A stretch of DNA of 64,000 nucleotides from Cryobacterium sp. Y82. Lineage in GTDB: Bacteria > Actinomycetota > Actinomycetes > Actinomycetales > Microbacteriaceae. The first letter of the stretch is position 1. Every line of letters starts with the position of its first letter. Below the pieces are notes generated by a model that was not told the DNA's origin, did not search any database, and saw nothing but the letters and a program-made list of their open reading frames with translations. The stretch is taken from the NCBI RefSeq assembly GCF_002929495.1, contig NZ_PJJJ01000037.1, positions 210,930 to 274,929 of the forward strand, read 5' to 3'. This document shows positions 56,807 to 64,000 of this stretch, piece after piece. Position numbers and translations under genes: made by a program.

Positions 56807-57229
56807 CTAACCCGTGACGAAAATGAGTGTGGTGGCTTCAGCGAGCGTAGGTACCGGGTCACCTGCAGATACGGACACTGTCACGGGCACTTTCGCTGGG
56901 TAGTCGCTGGCCAAACAGTCAATCTCAATGGTCTGCGAGAATCGACGGGCTCCCGCATCGACCTCGGACGGAAGATTATTGCCGTAGGTCTCAAGTGCAG
57001 CGCACGTCGTGCCCAGGGCACGGAGCTCAGACATCTGCGTAGACAGAAGCTGCGTCGCCGTGGTTAGGGTCGCGTTCGAGATAGATACTCTTAAAGACGT
57101 GACGAGCATGGGTAGAAACGCAATCGCCAGGAGCGAGAGCAACATCATCGAGACGACAATCTCGATCATGCCGAATCCAGCGTTGTAGGGAGGGCGAATA
57201 ATGGGATGACTGCTGGCTGTCACCATCAT
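56807..57229 (-). CDS. PilV/GspI-like minor prepilin, module A
   Basis: A 140-residue prepilin: leader ending YNAG, then FGMIEIVVSMMLLSLLAIAF with Phe1 and Glu5. The head has a Cys pair (GTTCAALE and EIDCLAS). It is one third the size of the gene in the same place in module B (465 residues). Two ATG codons in tandem; AGGAGG stands so near the first that translation may begin at the second (57226). Confidence 0.8.
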   Translation of the reverse strand: MMVTASSHPIIRPPYNAGFGMIEIVVSMMLLSLLAIAFLPMLVTSLRVSISNATLTTATQLLSTQMSELRALGTTCAALETYGNNLPSEVDAGARRFSQTIEIDCLASDYPAKVPVTVSVSAGDPVPTLAEATTLIFVTG

Positions 57230-57309
57230 GCCCTCCTTGCGGTGTAGATAACGAACGACGGACTCAGATGTCGATGCACAATCCGCTCGAGTCGAATCGT
57301 CAATCCTGA

Positions 57310-57768
57310 CTATTCAGCAGCTTTCCAAGGCTTGGCAGCTCCATCTTCAGTGATTGTCTGCGCGTGGTTGCTCGCGCTGGCCGTTTCGGTAGTCGTCGTA
57401 GCGTCGCCCGCCTTTACCCAGAAACCCGTTATAACAAAGGTGTCACCCGTAACGCTCATAGATACAGCGACATCGTCACTTTCGCTATACGCCGTCACCT
57501 CGGATGGGAAGTTCGCCGCTAGCGTGGCGAGACTCTTCTTCCCGGTAACGAGTTCGGCCACAACGGCGGTCTTCGCGTTGGTGATCGATGCAGCCACGGC
57601 CTGCTCCTTCGCGCCGTCCTGCTGGCCGAGGTAGATCGGGATGGCGATCGCGGCGAGAACACCGAGGATGAGTACCACGACGAGGAGCTCGATGAGCGTG
57701 AAGCCCTTCTCCTTCTCGCCGAGGGCCTTGCGCTTGTTGACCAGGGCTGTCGTGAAGAAGCGGTTCAT
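57310..57768 (-). CDS. pilA: Major type IV pilin, module A
   Basis: The start at 57768 has AAAGGA upstream and gives 152 residues. Leader of 22 residues ending KEKG, then FTLIELLVVVLILGVLAAIA (Phe1, Glu5). The head region ends in a Thr/Ala-rich tail without Cys, so the D-loop disulfide found in the module B pilin is absent. It is the likely main subunit of fibre A, preceded by a 156-base structured leader. Confidence 0.92.
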   Translation of the reverse strand: MNRFFTTALVNKRKALGEKEKGFTLIELLVVVLILGVLAAIAIPIYLGQQDGAKEQAVAASITNAKTAVVAELVTGKKSLATLAANFPSEVTAYSESDDVAVSMSVTGDTFVITGFWVKAGDATTTTETASASNHAQTITEDGAAKPWKAAE

Positions 57769-57865
57769 ATGTCTGTGTCCTTTGCGTGGTTCAGCAGGGA
57801 GAAATGTGGTGGGCTTGACCGCTTTTAAGCCTAGGTTGGCCCCCGCTGCGAACCGTTGTTTTTTA

Positions 57866-57911
57866 GGGGGACCGCCTACCCCCAGTGGGAGTGCAGCCCA
57901 AACGGGGGCGG
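57866..57911 (-). other. pilA (module A) leader with competing hairpins
   Basis: Read on the - strand, a first CCCCC (57908-57904, within CCGCCCCC), a GGGGG (57883-57879, within GGGGGTAGGCGG) and a second CCCCC (57870-57866) follow in order. The middle segment can pair with either neighbour but not both. An A-run follows the second hairpin, so a terminator is not formed. It may be a mutually exclusive RNA switch or simply GC-rich structure. Confidence 0.4.
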
Positions 57912-57924
57912 TGCCTCCTGACAA

Positions 57925-59154
57925 CTAATTGACGTAGTCGAAAACGCTGAACATGGGCAGATAGAGCGCCACGACCATGCCCCCGATAATCACGCCAATC
58001 ACGGCGATCATGAGTGGCTCGATGAGCGCGGTGAGCTGCTCGGTGGTCGACTGCACTTCCTGGTCGTAAAAATCGGCGATCTTGGTGAGCATCTGCTCGA
58101 GCGCACCGGCATCCTCTCCCACGGCAATCATCTGCGTGACCATGGCCGGAAAGACCGGCTCGAGTGCGAGGGGCGCCGCAATGGAGCGGCCCTGACTCAC
58201 TGATTCCTGCACCTTGGCCAGTGCTGACTCGATGACCCAGTTGCCCGATGTTTCGCCGACAATCTTGAGCGAGTGCAACATGGGCACACCGGCGCCGATC
58301 ATGGTCGCGAAGTTGCGGCTGAACCGTGCGATGGCAAGCTTGGTGAGCAGCAGGCCGAACACGGGCAGTTTGAGCTTGAACGGGTCGACCACGCGGCGCA
58401 CGGCCAGGGTGTGCTTGTTTTTGCGCCACCACAACGAGAAAACGATGACGGCAATGAGCAGCACCGGGCCCACCCAAATCATGCCGTTGGAGAGCACAAC
58501 GAGCACCTTGGTGGCCGCGGGCAGTTCGCCACCGAGACCCTGGAACATCTTCTCGAACACGGGAACGATGAAGATGAGCATACCCACCACGGCGAGAAGT
58601 GCCATGACCAGCACGATCACCGGGTAGGCGAGTGCGCTCTTGATCGTGTCGCGCAGCTTCATCTCTGACTCGAAGTTGTCGGCGATGGAGTTGAGGGCGT
58701 CTTCGAGAAAACCACCGGTCTCCCCCGCGCGCACCAGGTTGATCATAATCGGGGGAAACACCACGTCGTGCTTATCGAAGGCCTCGGAGAGCGACACGCC
58801 GGTCTCGACGTCGCTGCGAATGCCTGCGAGCACCTGCGCGAGCTGCTTATTCTCGGTCTGCTCCGACAGAATATTCAGTGTGCGCAGCAGCGACAGCCCG
58901 GCCGCGGTCATGGTCGCCATCTGGCGGCTCATCACGGCGAGGTCGGTCAGGCCGATGTGCTTCTGAAACCCGGGGATGCTCAGATCCGCGTGAAGCCCCG
59001 TGAGCTTGCGGGCCGGCGCAATCGAAATGGGCGAGAGCCCCATGGTGCGCAGTTGTAGAAGCGCTGCCCGCTCCGACGCCGCGTCCATACGACCTTTGAC
59101 TACGCGGTCGCGGGAATCCCGGCTGGTGTAGCTAAACGAGGTTTCGGAAGACAT
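57925..59154 (-). CDS. pilC: Type IV pilus platform protein PilC, module A
   Basis: A 409-residue PilC/GspF. Two T2SSF repeats (MSRQMATMTAAGLSLLRTLN; IARFSRNFATMIGAGVPMLH), three membrane helices and GETGGFL. It abuts the pilT stop without a gap. Its C-terminal quarter is almost identical in pattern to the module B copy (FYDQEVxxTTEQLTAxIEPL), showing that the two arose by duplication. Confidence 0.95.
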   Translation of the reverse strand: MSSETSFSYTSRDSRDRVVKGRMDAASERAALLQLRTMGLSPISIAPARKLTGLHADLSIPGFQKHIGLTDLAVMSRQMATMTAAGLSLLRTLNILSEQTENKQLAQVLAGIRSDVETGVSLSEAFDKHDVVFPPIMINLVRAGETGGFLEDALNSIADNFESEMKLRDTIKSALAYPVIVLVMALLAVVGMLIFIVPVFEKMFQGLGGELPAATKVLVVLSNGMIWVGPVLLIAVIVFSLWWRKNKHTLAVRRVVDPFKLKLPVFGLLLTKLAIARFSRNFATMIGAGVPMLHSLKIVGETSGNWVIESALAKVQESVSQGRSIAAPLALEPVFPAMVTQMIAVGEDAGALEQMLTKIADFYDQEVQSTTEQLTALIEPLMIAVIGVIIGGMVVALYLPMFSVFDYVN

Positions 59155-60444
59155 CTAGCGCCTCCCGGGCGAAAATGAATCGTTGAAGTCAATTTCGCCA
59201 TGGCTCAGATCGCTTGCCGGGGCGCTCGTCGGATCAACCCGGTGCACGAGTTGCTTGAGCACGTCGACGTCCATTGCCTTCTCCTCGGCGGCCTCACGGG
59301 TGATCTGGCCGGCATTGACGAGTTCGGCCAGGTGCTGGTCCATGGTGTGCATGCCGAGCGATCGACCCGACTGCATCGCCGAAGCAATCTGGTGCGTCTT
59401 GCCCTCCCGCACGAGGTTCGCGATGGCTGCCGTGGTCACCAGAATTTCGGTCGCGACCACGCGTCCGCCGCCGATCTTGCGCACGAGGGTCTGGCAGACC
59501 ACCCCGCGCAGGGTCGCCGCGAGCTGCGTGCGCACTTGCGCCTGCTGATGCGGCGAAAAAACGTCGATCATACGCTCGATACTCTGCGCCGCATCCTGGG
59601 TATGCAGGGTGGAAAAAACGAGGTGACCGGTCTCAGCGGCGGTCAATGCGACCGAGATCGTCTCAAGGTCACGCAGCTCGCCGATCAGAATAACGTTGGG
59701 GTCCTGGCGCAGCACGTGCTTGAGAGCGGATGCGAAACTGTGCGTGTCCTGCCCGACTTCACGCTGGCTGATCATCGCTTTCTTGCCCTCGTGAATGAAC
59801 TCGATCGGGTCCTCCACCGTCACGATGTGGTCGTCCCTGGTGCGATTCACCAGGTCAACCATTGCGGCCAGGGTGGTGGTCTTACCGGAGCCCGTCGGGC
59901 CGGTGACCAGCACGAGGCCTCGCGGCAGGTGTGCAAACCGCGCAACAGATTCCGGAATGCCCAGCTCGGCCAACGATTTGATCTCATTCGGAATGAGGCG
60001 AAAGGCGCCACCGACCGTGTTGCGCTGCTGGTAGAAGTTGACCCGAAAACGGGTGCCCTCCACTGTGTGGGCGAAGTCGAGCTCAAGCTCCTGATCAAAT
60101 TCGTTCCGCTGCACGGGCGACAGGATGCTGCTGAGAGCAGCGACGACCTTCTCGGGCGACCAACGATCCCACCCGGGAATCGGCCGCAGGGAACCGTCAA
60201 CGCGCATGCTCGGCGGTGCACCGCCAGAAATGTGCAGGTCGCTCGCTCCCTCGTCCAACACGAGCCGGAGTGCCTTGAGCAGGTCGGGATCGGGCGTCGG
60301 TGCGCTGAATTGTGTCGATGATTCGGAACGCATAAGCCTCCTGGAACGGATATCAACGGTAGAGGCGGGCACGTCAGCGACCGGCTTCCCATATTCGGTG
60401 TCATCGGATTCCTGGACGGCATAACCGAAGTCGGACGACGTCAC
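59155..60444 (-). CDS. pilT: PilT retraction ATPase, module A
   Basis: A 429-residue secretion ATPase starting with GTG. Walker A GPTGSGKTTT (about 180), Asp box VEDPIEF, Walker B VILIGELRD, His box STLHTQ and AIANLVREGKTHQI (the AIRNLIRE-type box specific to PilT). Its first ~65 residues are a variable extension. It retracts pili by removing subunits. It lies 48 bases after pilB. Confidence 0.95.
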   Translation of the reverse strand: MTSSDFGYAVQESDDTEYGKPVADVPASTVDIRSRRLMRSESSTQFSAPTPDPDLLKALRLVLDEGASDLHISGGAPPSMRVDGSLRPIPGWDRWSPEKVVAALSSILSPVQRNEFDQELELDFAHTVEGTRFRVNFYQQRNTVGGAFRLIPNEIKSLAELGIPESVARFAHLPRGLVLVTGPTGSGKTTTLAAMVDLVNRTRDDHIVTVEDPIEFIHEGKKAMISQREVGQDTHSFASALKHVLRQDPNVILIGELRDLETISVALTAAETGHLVFSTLHTQDAAQSIERMIDVFSPHQQAQVRTQLAATLRGVVCQTLVRKIGGGRVVATEILVTTAAIANLVREGKTHQIASAMQSGRSLGMHTMDQHLAELVNAGQITREAAEEKAMDVDVLKQLVHRVDPTSAPASDLSHGEIDFNDSFSPGRR

Positions 60445-60492
60445 TGCGATACCTGCGGGGTCTGACGGTGACGAACCGGGGCATCCCAGAAA

Positions 60493-62244
60493 CTAGGAAA
60501 CCACACGGAGCACCTCGTCGATCGAGGTCAGCCCGAGGGCGACCTTGGCCCAGCCGTCTTCACGCATGGTGACCATTCCCTGCTTGCGTGCCGCGGCTCC
60601 GATCTGCGCGCTCGAGGCGCGAGCCACGGTAAGCCGCTCGATTTCTTCGGACACCGTCATGACCTCGTGAATGCCGAGTCGGCCGCGGTAACCCGTTTGC
60701 GAGCAGCTCGCGCACCCGGCGGGCTTGTAGATGATGGTGCCCGTTGTGGTGGGGTCAACGGCCGGACCGATCTCGGGCATGATCGTGGAACGGTTCGAGA
60801 CGTAGCCCACCGTGGGATTGACCACAAAACCCAGATAGGCCAGGTCGGTGCGATCATCGGGTACCTTGCAGCGGTCGCACAGGCGCCGGGCGAGCCGCTG
60901 TGCCACAACGCAGTCCAATGCCGAACCCACCAGAAACGGCTCGATGCCCATCTCGGTCAGCCGGGTCATGGCGCTTGGAGCGTCATTGGTGTGCAGGGTC
61001 GACAGTACGAGGTGACCGGTGAGCGAGGCCTCGATGGCGATCTTCGCGGTCTCCGGGTCGCGAATCTCACCGAGCAGCACTACGTCGGGGTCTGCACGCA
61101 GAATGGAACGCAGCGCCACGGCGAAGGTGAGGCCCGCCTTGCGGTTCACCTGCACCTGGTTGACACCGTGCATGCGGTATTCGACCGGGTCCTCGACCGT
61201 GATCACGTTGATCTCTGGCCGGTTGATAGCGTGCAGGGTTGTGTAGAGGGTGGTCGACTTACCCGAGCCTGTCGGCCCGGTGACCAGGATCATGCCGTAG
61301 GGCTTGGTGTACGCCATCTCGTACTCGTTGAAGTTATCGGTGAGCAGGTTGAGGCCGTCCATTCTCATCGACGAGGTCGCGTTGTCGAGAATTCGCAGAA
61401 CGACCTTTTCACCCCAGACCGTGGGCAGAATGGCAACACGCAGGTCGACCGTGCGACCGTTGTGGTGCACGGACATGCGGCCGTCCTGCGGTTTACGACG
61501 CTCGGCAATATCGAGATCACTCATGATCTTGATGCGCGAGGTGACGCCGCCGGCAATGGTTGACGGCGCCTTCTGCATCTCGTGCAGCACGCCGTCGATG
61601 CGGTAACGCACGCGCACGTCGTTCTCGCCGGGTTCAATGTGAATATCCGACGCTTTGTCCTGAATCGCTTGGCTGACCAACAGGTTGACGAAGCGCACGA
61701 TCGGTGCCGCGTCATCCGTTTCAGCCGGCGTCGGGGTGTCGTCGGGCTCATCACTGTCGGCAGTGAGTGTGGTGCTGAGATCGATCAGCTCGTTATCGGC
61801 ACGATGGTAGCGTGCAATGGCCGCGTGCAGATCGGACGACTCGACGACGACCGGGCTGACCCGCATGCGGGCAGCCTCGCGCACGTCGTCCACGGCGAAT
61901 ACGTCGCCGGGGTTGACCATAGCCACCACGAGACGACCGTCTTCGAAGCCGATGGGCAGCACGTTGGCCCGACGGCAGACAGCGGCGGGAACTTTGGCCA
62001 CGGCCAGCCGGTCTACTGGATAATCCAACAGCTCGACAAACGGGAGGTTTTTCTGCTCGGCGCGCGCTTTGGCGAACTGCAGCTCGGTGATCGTGCCCAC
62101 CTCGACCAGGTTGCGCACCATAGCTTCGTCAGCGCGGTCGTTCAAACGTACGGTGTCGAGTTGCTCGGTCGGGAGCAGTCCGTGCACGATTAAAATTTCG
62201 GTCAGGCTGGTCACGTATGCGCGGCTCCCCCGGTTCTCAGTCAT
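60493..62244 (-). CDS. pilB: Type IV pilus extension ATPase PilB
   Basis: I prefer the ATG at 62244, nine bases after AAGGG, giving 583 residues; a GTG 24 bases earlier is possible. The N-terminal MshEN/T2SSE_N domain (about 10-160) can bind c-di-GMP or nucleotides in some family members. Walker A GPTGSGKSTT near 321, Walker B VVLLGEIRD near 386, and the zinc tetracysteine CDRC (about 455) and CASC (about 509) mark it as PilB/GspE rather than PilT. It polymerises pili. It is the only extension motor for two pilus modules. Confidence 0.94.
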   Translation of the reverse strand: MTENRGSRAYVTSLTEILIVHGLLPTEQLDTVRLNDRADEAMVRNLVEVGTITELQFAKARAEQKNLPFVELLDYPVDRLAVAKVPAAVCRRANVLPIGFEDGRLVVAMVNPGDVFAVDDVREAARMRVSPVVVESSDLHAAIARYHRADNELIDLSTTLTADSDEPDDTPTPAETDDAAPIVRFVNLLVSQAIQDKASDIHIEPGENDVRVRYRIDGVLHEMQKAPSTIAGGVTSRIKIMSDLDIAERRKPQDGRMSVHHNGRTVDLRVAILPTVWGEKVVLRILDNATSSMRMDGLNLLTDNFNEYEMAYTKPYGMILVTGPTGSGKSTTLYTTLHAINRPEINVITVEDPVEYRMHGVNQVQVNRKAGLTFAVALRSILRADPDVVLLGEIRDPETAKIAIEASLTGHLVLSTLHTNDAPSAMTRLTEMGIEPFLVGSALDCVVAQRLARRLCDRCKVPDDRTDLAYLGFVVNPTVGYVSNRSTIMPEIGPAVDPTTTGTIIYKPAGCASCSQTGYRGRLGIHEVMTVSEEIERLTVARASSAQIGAAARKQGMVTMREDGWAKVALGLTSIDEVLRVVS

Positions 62245-62443
62245 CTCAACGTGCCCTTGTGGAGGCACACCGCAGTCGCGGCACGAGACTGACTCTTTAC
62301 GTTATCGCGGTGGGGAAAGGCGCGACCCGCTCCCACCGCTGGCGACCCTTCAAATAGCGGCCCCAGTTCAGGGGCAACTTTGCCCATAATGGGTCCATTG
62401 GGGAGATTGGTCGTCTACCCCCTTGCCCTACAGCTCGCTATTT

Positions 62444-62487
62444 CGGGTATACGGCTGCTTCAGGAGGGCCGAAGTGGCCGTTACCCG
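62444..62487. other. Long stem-loop upstream of the DUF222 gene
   Basis: CGGGTA-T-ACGGC (62444-62455) pairs with GCCGT-TACCCG (62477-62487) with a single bulged T, and CTTC/GAAG pair inside. It lies in the 328-base divergent gap 62269-62596. A separate CCCAT-A-ATGGG palindrome (62383-62393) and two small GC hairpins lie nearer to pilB; no other gene is seen. Confidence 0.5.
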
Positions 62488-62565
62488 CTCTCGCGGATCA
62501 GAACAAAATTTGAATGTACGTCACCATTTTACTGAGATTGTATCGTGTTTGTGGTCGATTCAGGC

Positions 62566-62571
62566 TATAAT
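62566..62571 (+). promoter_or_regulatory. -10 element of the DUF222/HNH gene
   Basis: A consensus TATAAT, 25 bases before the ATG at 62597, so the 5' leader would be about 20 nt with AGGAGG (62581-62586) as ribosome site. No good -35 is seen at 17 bases. Confidence 0.5.
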
Positions 62572-62596
62572 TGGGGGTGAAGGAGGCACCGACGCC

Positions 62597-64000
62597 ATGA
62601 CCCTCACCGCCCCGCCCGCCGCAGCCGGCTCTGTGCCGCAACCCGAGGGTTCTCGGGTTGCGGCAGTTGCGCAGGCTGCTGCGATGCTGGCTCTGGCGTT
62701 CGACGGCGTGCGCTTTGGGTACCTCGACGACAGCGAAGCTGTCGCGGTGTTGGCAGCGCTTGAGGGTTTGGGCCGCAGGGTCGATGGTGTCAGGCTACGG
62801 GCCACCACCGACATTGGTGTGCGCGCCGAAACCGACCTCGGCAACGGCTCGCTCGCCTACAAAAACGGATGCCGCAACCGGGTCGAGTTCATCACCCAAC
62901 TCGCCGGCATCTCCGGCCGCGAAGCCAAACGCCGCCTGAAACTCGGCGAGACCGTCGTGGAACGCACCCCGATGGGCCTGCCCGTGCCAGCGCGGTACCC
63001 GGTCATCGCCGACGCACTGGAGAGCGGGGAGCTCGGGATGGAGTCGGCCGAAATTATCGCCACCACCCTCACCGCACTGCACGGCAAAGTCCTGCAGGAC
63101 GACCTCGACCACGTCGAACGCGCCCTCGTCGCCACCGCCACCGGTGCGATCACCCCGGAAACGGCCGGACTGCCCGGCGCGGGCATCCGCTTCGCGCCCG
63201 ACCTGCTGCGGGCGCAAGCTTTGGAATGGCAAGCCCGCCTTGACCCCGACGGCACTGCCCCCACCGACGACGTGACCGAGGCCGCAAGCACGTTGACGTT
63301 CGGACTGCTGCGCAACGGCCTCTATCCGCTGCGCGCCGACGTCACTCCCGAACTACGCGGCATCATGGACACCCTTTTCGACACCTACCTGTCGGCCCGG
63401 TCTCGCACACCGCGGTTCGAACCCACCGAATCCGGCGACGACCCCAGCGAGATGGACGGCGTCGACGTTAGTGATCCGAACGCAGATGGTGAACGGTTCA
63501 GCGCCGACCCCTTCAGCGGCGACATCCGCTACGACGGCGATCGCCGCACCGCCGGCGAAAAACGCGCCGACATCCTCCGCTCGGTGTTCGAAGCGGCCGC
63601 CCGCGACCCGAAAACCCCCACCATGGGCGGCGCCGCCCCCACCGTCATGATCCACGTCAACGCCACCGACCTCGACCAGGAGCGCGGGGTTGGCTGGATC
63701 GACGGCATCGAAGCGCCCATCTCGATGCGCCGAGTCACAGAAACCATCTGCTCCGGCGGCGCCCAAAAGGTCATCATCGGCACCAACGGCGACATCCTCC
63801 GCCTCAGCGACAAAGTGCGCTGCTTCAGCCCCAAACAACGAGCCGCGATCAGTGCCCGCGACGAAGGCTGCATCATCCCCGGCTGCACCACCCCCGCCCA
63901 CTGGTGCGAAACCCACCACGTCATCCCCTGGCGCAAACACGGCCCCACCACCATCGACAACGGCACCCTCCTCTGCTGGTTCCACCACCACACCATCGAC
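62597..64000 (+). CDS. DUF222/HNH endonuclease, 3' end cut by window
   Basis: The ATG at 62597 has AGGAGG at good spacing. 468 codons are visible with no stop before the window edge. The DUF222 helical domain covers about residues 20-330, followed by the HNH zinc-nuclease motif near the end (CIIPGCTTPAHWCETHHVIP, then HGPTTIDNGTLLC and FHHHTID). Such genes are abundant, multi-copy and often mobile-like in Actinobacteria, and their biological role is unclear. It diverges from the pilus locus. Codon use is extremely GC-rich. Confidence 0.93.
   Translation, partial: MTLTAPPAAAGSVPQPEGSRVAAVAQAAAMLALAFDGVRFGYLDDSEAVAVLAALEGLGRRVDGVRLRATTDIGVRAETDLGNGSLAYKNGCRNRVEFITQLAGISGREAKRRLKLGETVVERTPMGLPVPARYPVIADALESGELGMESAEIIATTLTALHGKVLQDDLDHVERALVATATGAITPETAGLPGAGIRFAPDLLRAQALEWQARLDPDGTAPTDDVTEAASTLTFGLLRNGLYPLRADVTPELRGIMDTLFDTYLSARSRTPRFEPTESGDDPSEMDGVDVSDPNADGERFSADPFSGDIRYDGDRRTAGEKRADILRSVFEAAARDPKTPTMGGAAPTVMIHVNATDLDQERGVGWIDGIEAPISMRRVTETICSGGAQKVIIGTNGDILRLSDKVRCFSPKQRAAISARDEGCIIPGCTTPAHWCETHHVIPWRKHGPTTIDNGTLLCWFHHHTID

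Noticed and set aside
57769..57924. c-di-GMP-I riboswitch ahead of pilA
   Set aside because: The leader is structured, but conserved GEMM-I segments could not be found; only alternative hairpins are supported.
1..64000. tRNA, rRNA, CRISPR arrays, transposases, phage genes, att sites
   Set aside because: None could be recognised by reading. The short direct repeats at 22892-22913 and 33069-33093 are two-copy only and not CRISPR-like.

Overview
The window is high-GC DNA with actinobacterial gene order and content. The ribosomal str, S10, spc and alpha clusters, an actinobacterial-type DUF222/HNH endonuclease, frequent GTG starts, and a Gram-positive type IV pilus locus without PilQ or PilP all point to a Microbacteriaceae-like actinobacterium. 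That family is inferred from gene content and was not tested by alignment. No tRNA, rRNA, CRISPR array or insertion sequence was recognised.

Layout. (1) 1-8032: two small catabolic groups on the + strand. The first is a 3-hydroxyacid dehydrogenase (5' end cut off), an aldehyde dehydrogenase and an MHS-type symporter. The second is a GntP-type permease, an enoyl-CoA hydratase and a family III CoA-transferase. A LysR regulator lies between them, next to a possible TetR relic and a FadR-type palindrome. (2) 8159-12366: a tandem GNAT acetyltransferase, then the end of the alpha operon on the - strand (infA, rpmJ, rpsM, rpsK, rpoA, rplQ) closed by a strong terminator. (3) 12494-19998: a mannitol PTS island holding a whole phosphorelay (orphan IIB, HPr, EI, MtlA IICB, MtlF IIA, MtlD) and a divergent PRD-type activator. 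It sits between map and infA, which are usually adjacent. (4) 20002-38178: map, adk, secY, the spc and S10 operons, a lone small membrane protein, then tuf, fusA, rpsG and rpsL, all on the - strand. (5) 38608-41120: three lineage-type proteins of unknown role, with a repeated GGGCCC palindrome after two of them. (6) 41209-62244: a 21 kb type IV pilus locus on the - strand made of two syntenic modules. (7) 62597 to the end: a DUF222/HNH endonuclease cut by the window edge.

The most interesting region is the pilus locus. Module A reads pilB-pilT-pilC-pilA-pilV-pilW-pilX-pilD-pilM-pilN-pilO. Module B repeats it as pilT-pilC-pilA-pilV-pilW-pilX-pilM-pilN-pilO and lacks only the extension motor and the prepilin peptidase. 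The two modules look like a tandem duplication whose export machinery stayed similar while the minor pilins diverged strongly in size and, in module A, in base composition. A plausible model is two fibres with different tips, each with its own platform, alignment complex and retraction motor, powered by one PilB and matured by one PilD.

Other features worth a look: rpsD and rpsN/Z are missing from their usual places, where structured intergenic hairpins are found; several ribosomal proteins carry low-complexity tails; and the 9-mer A(A/G)CGGATGC recurs on both strands.
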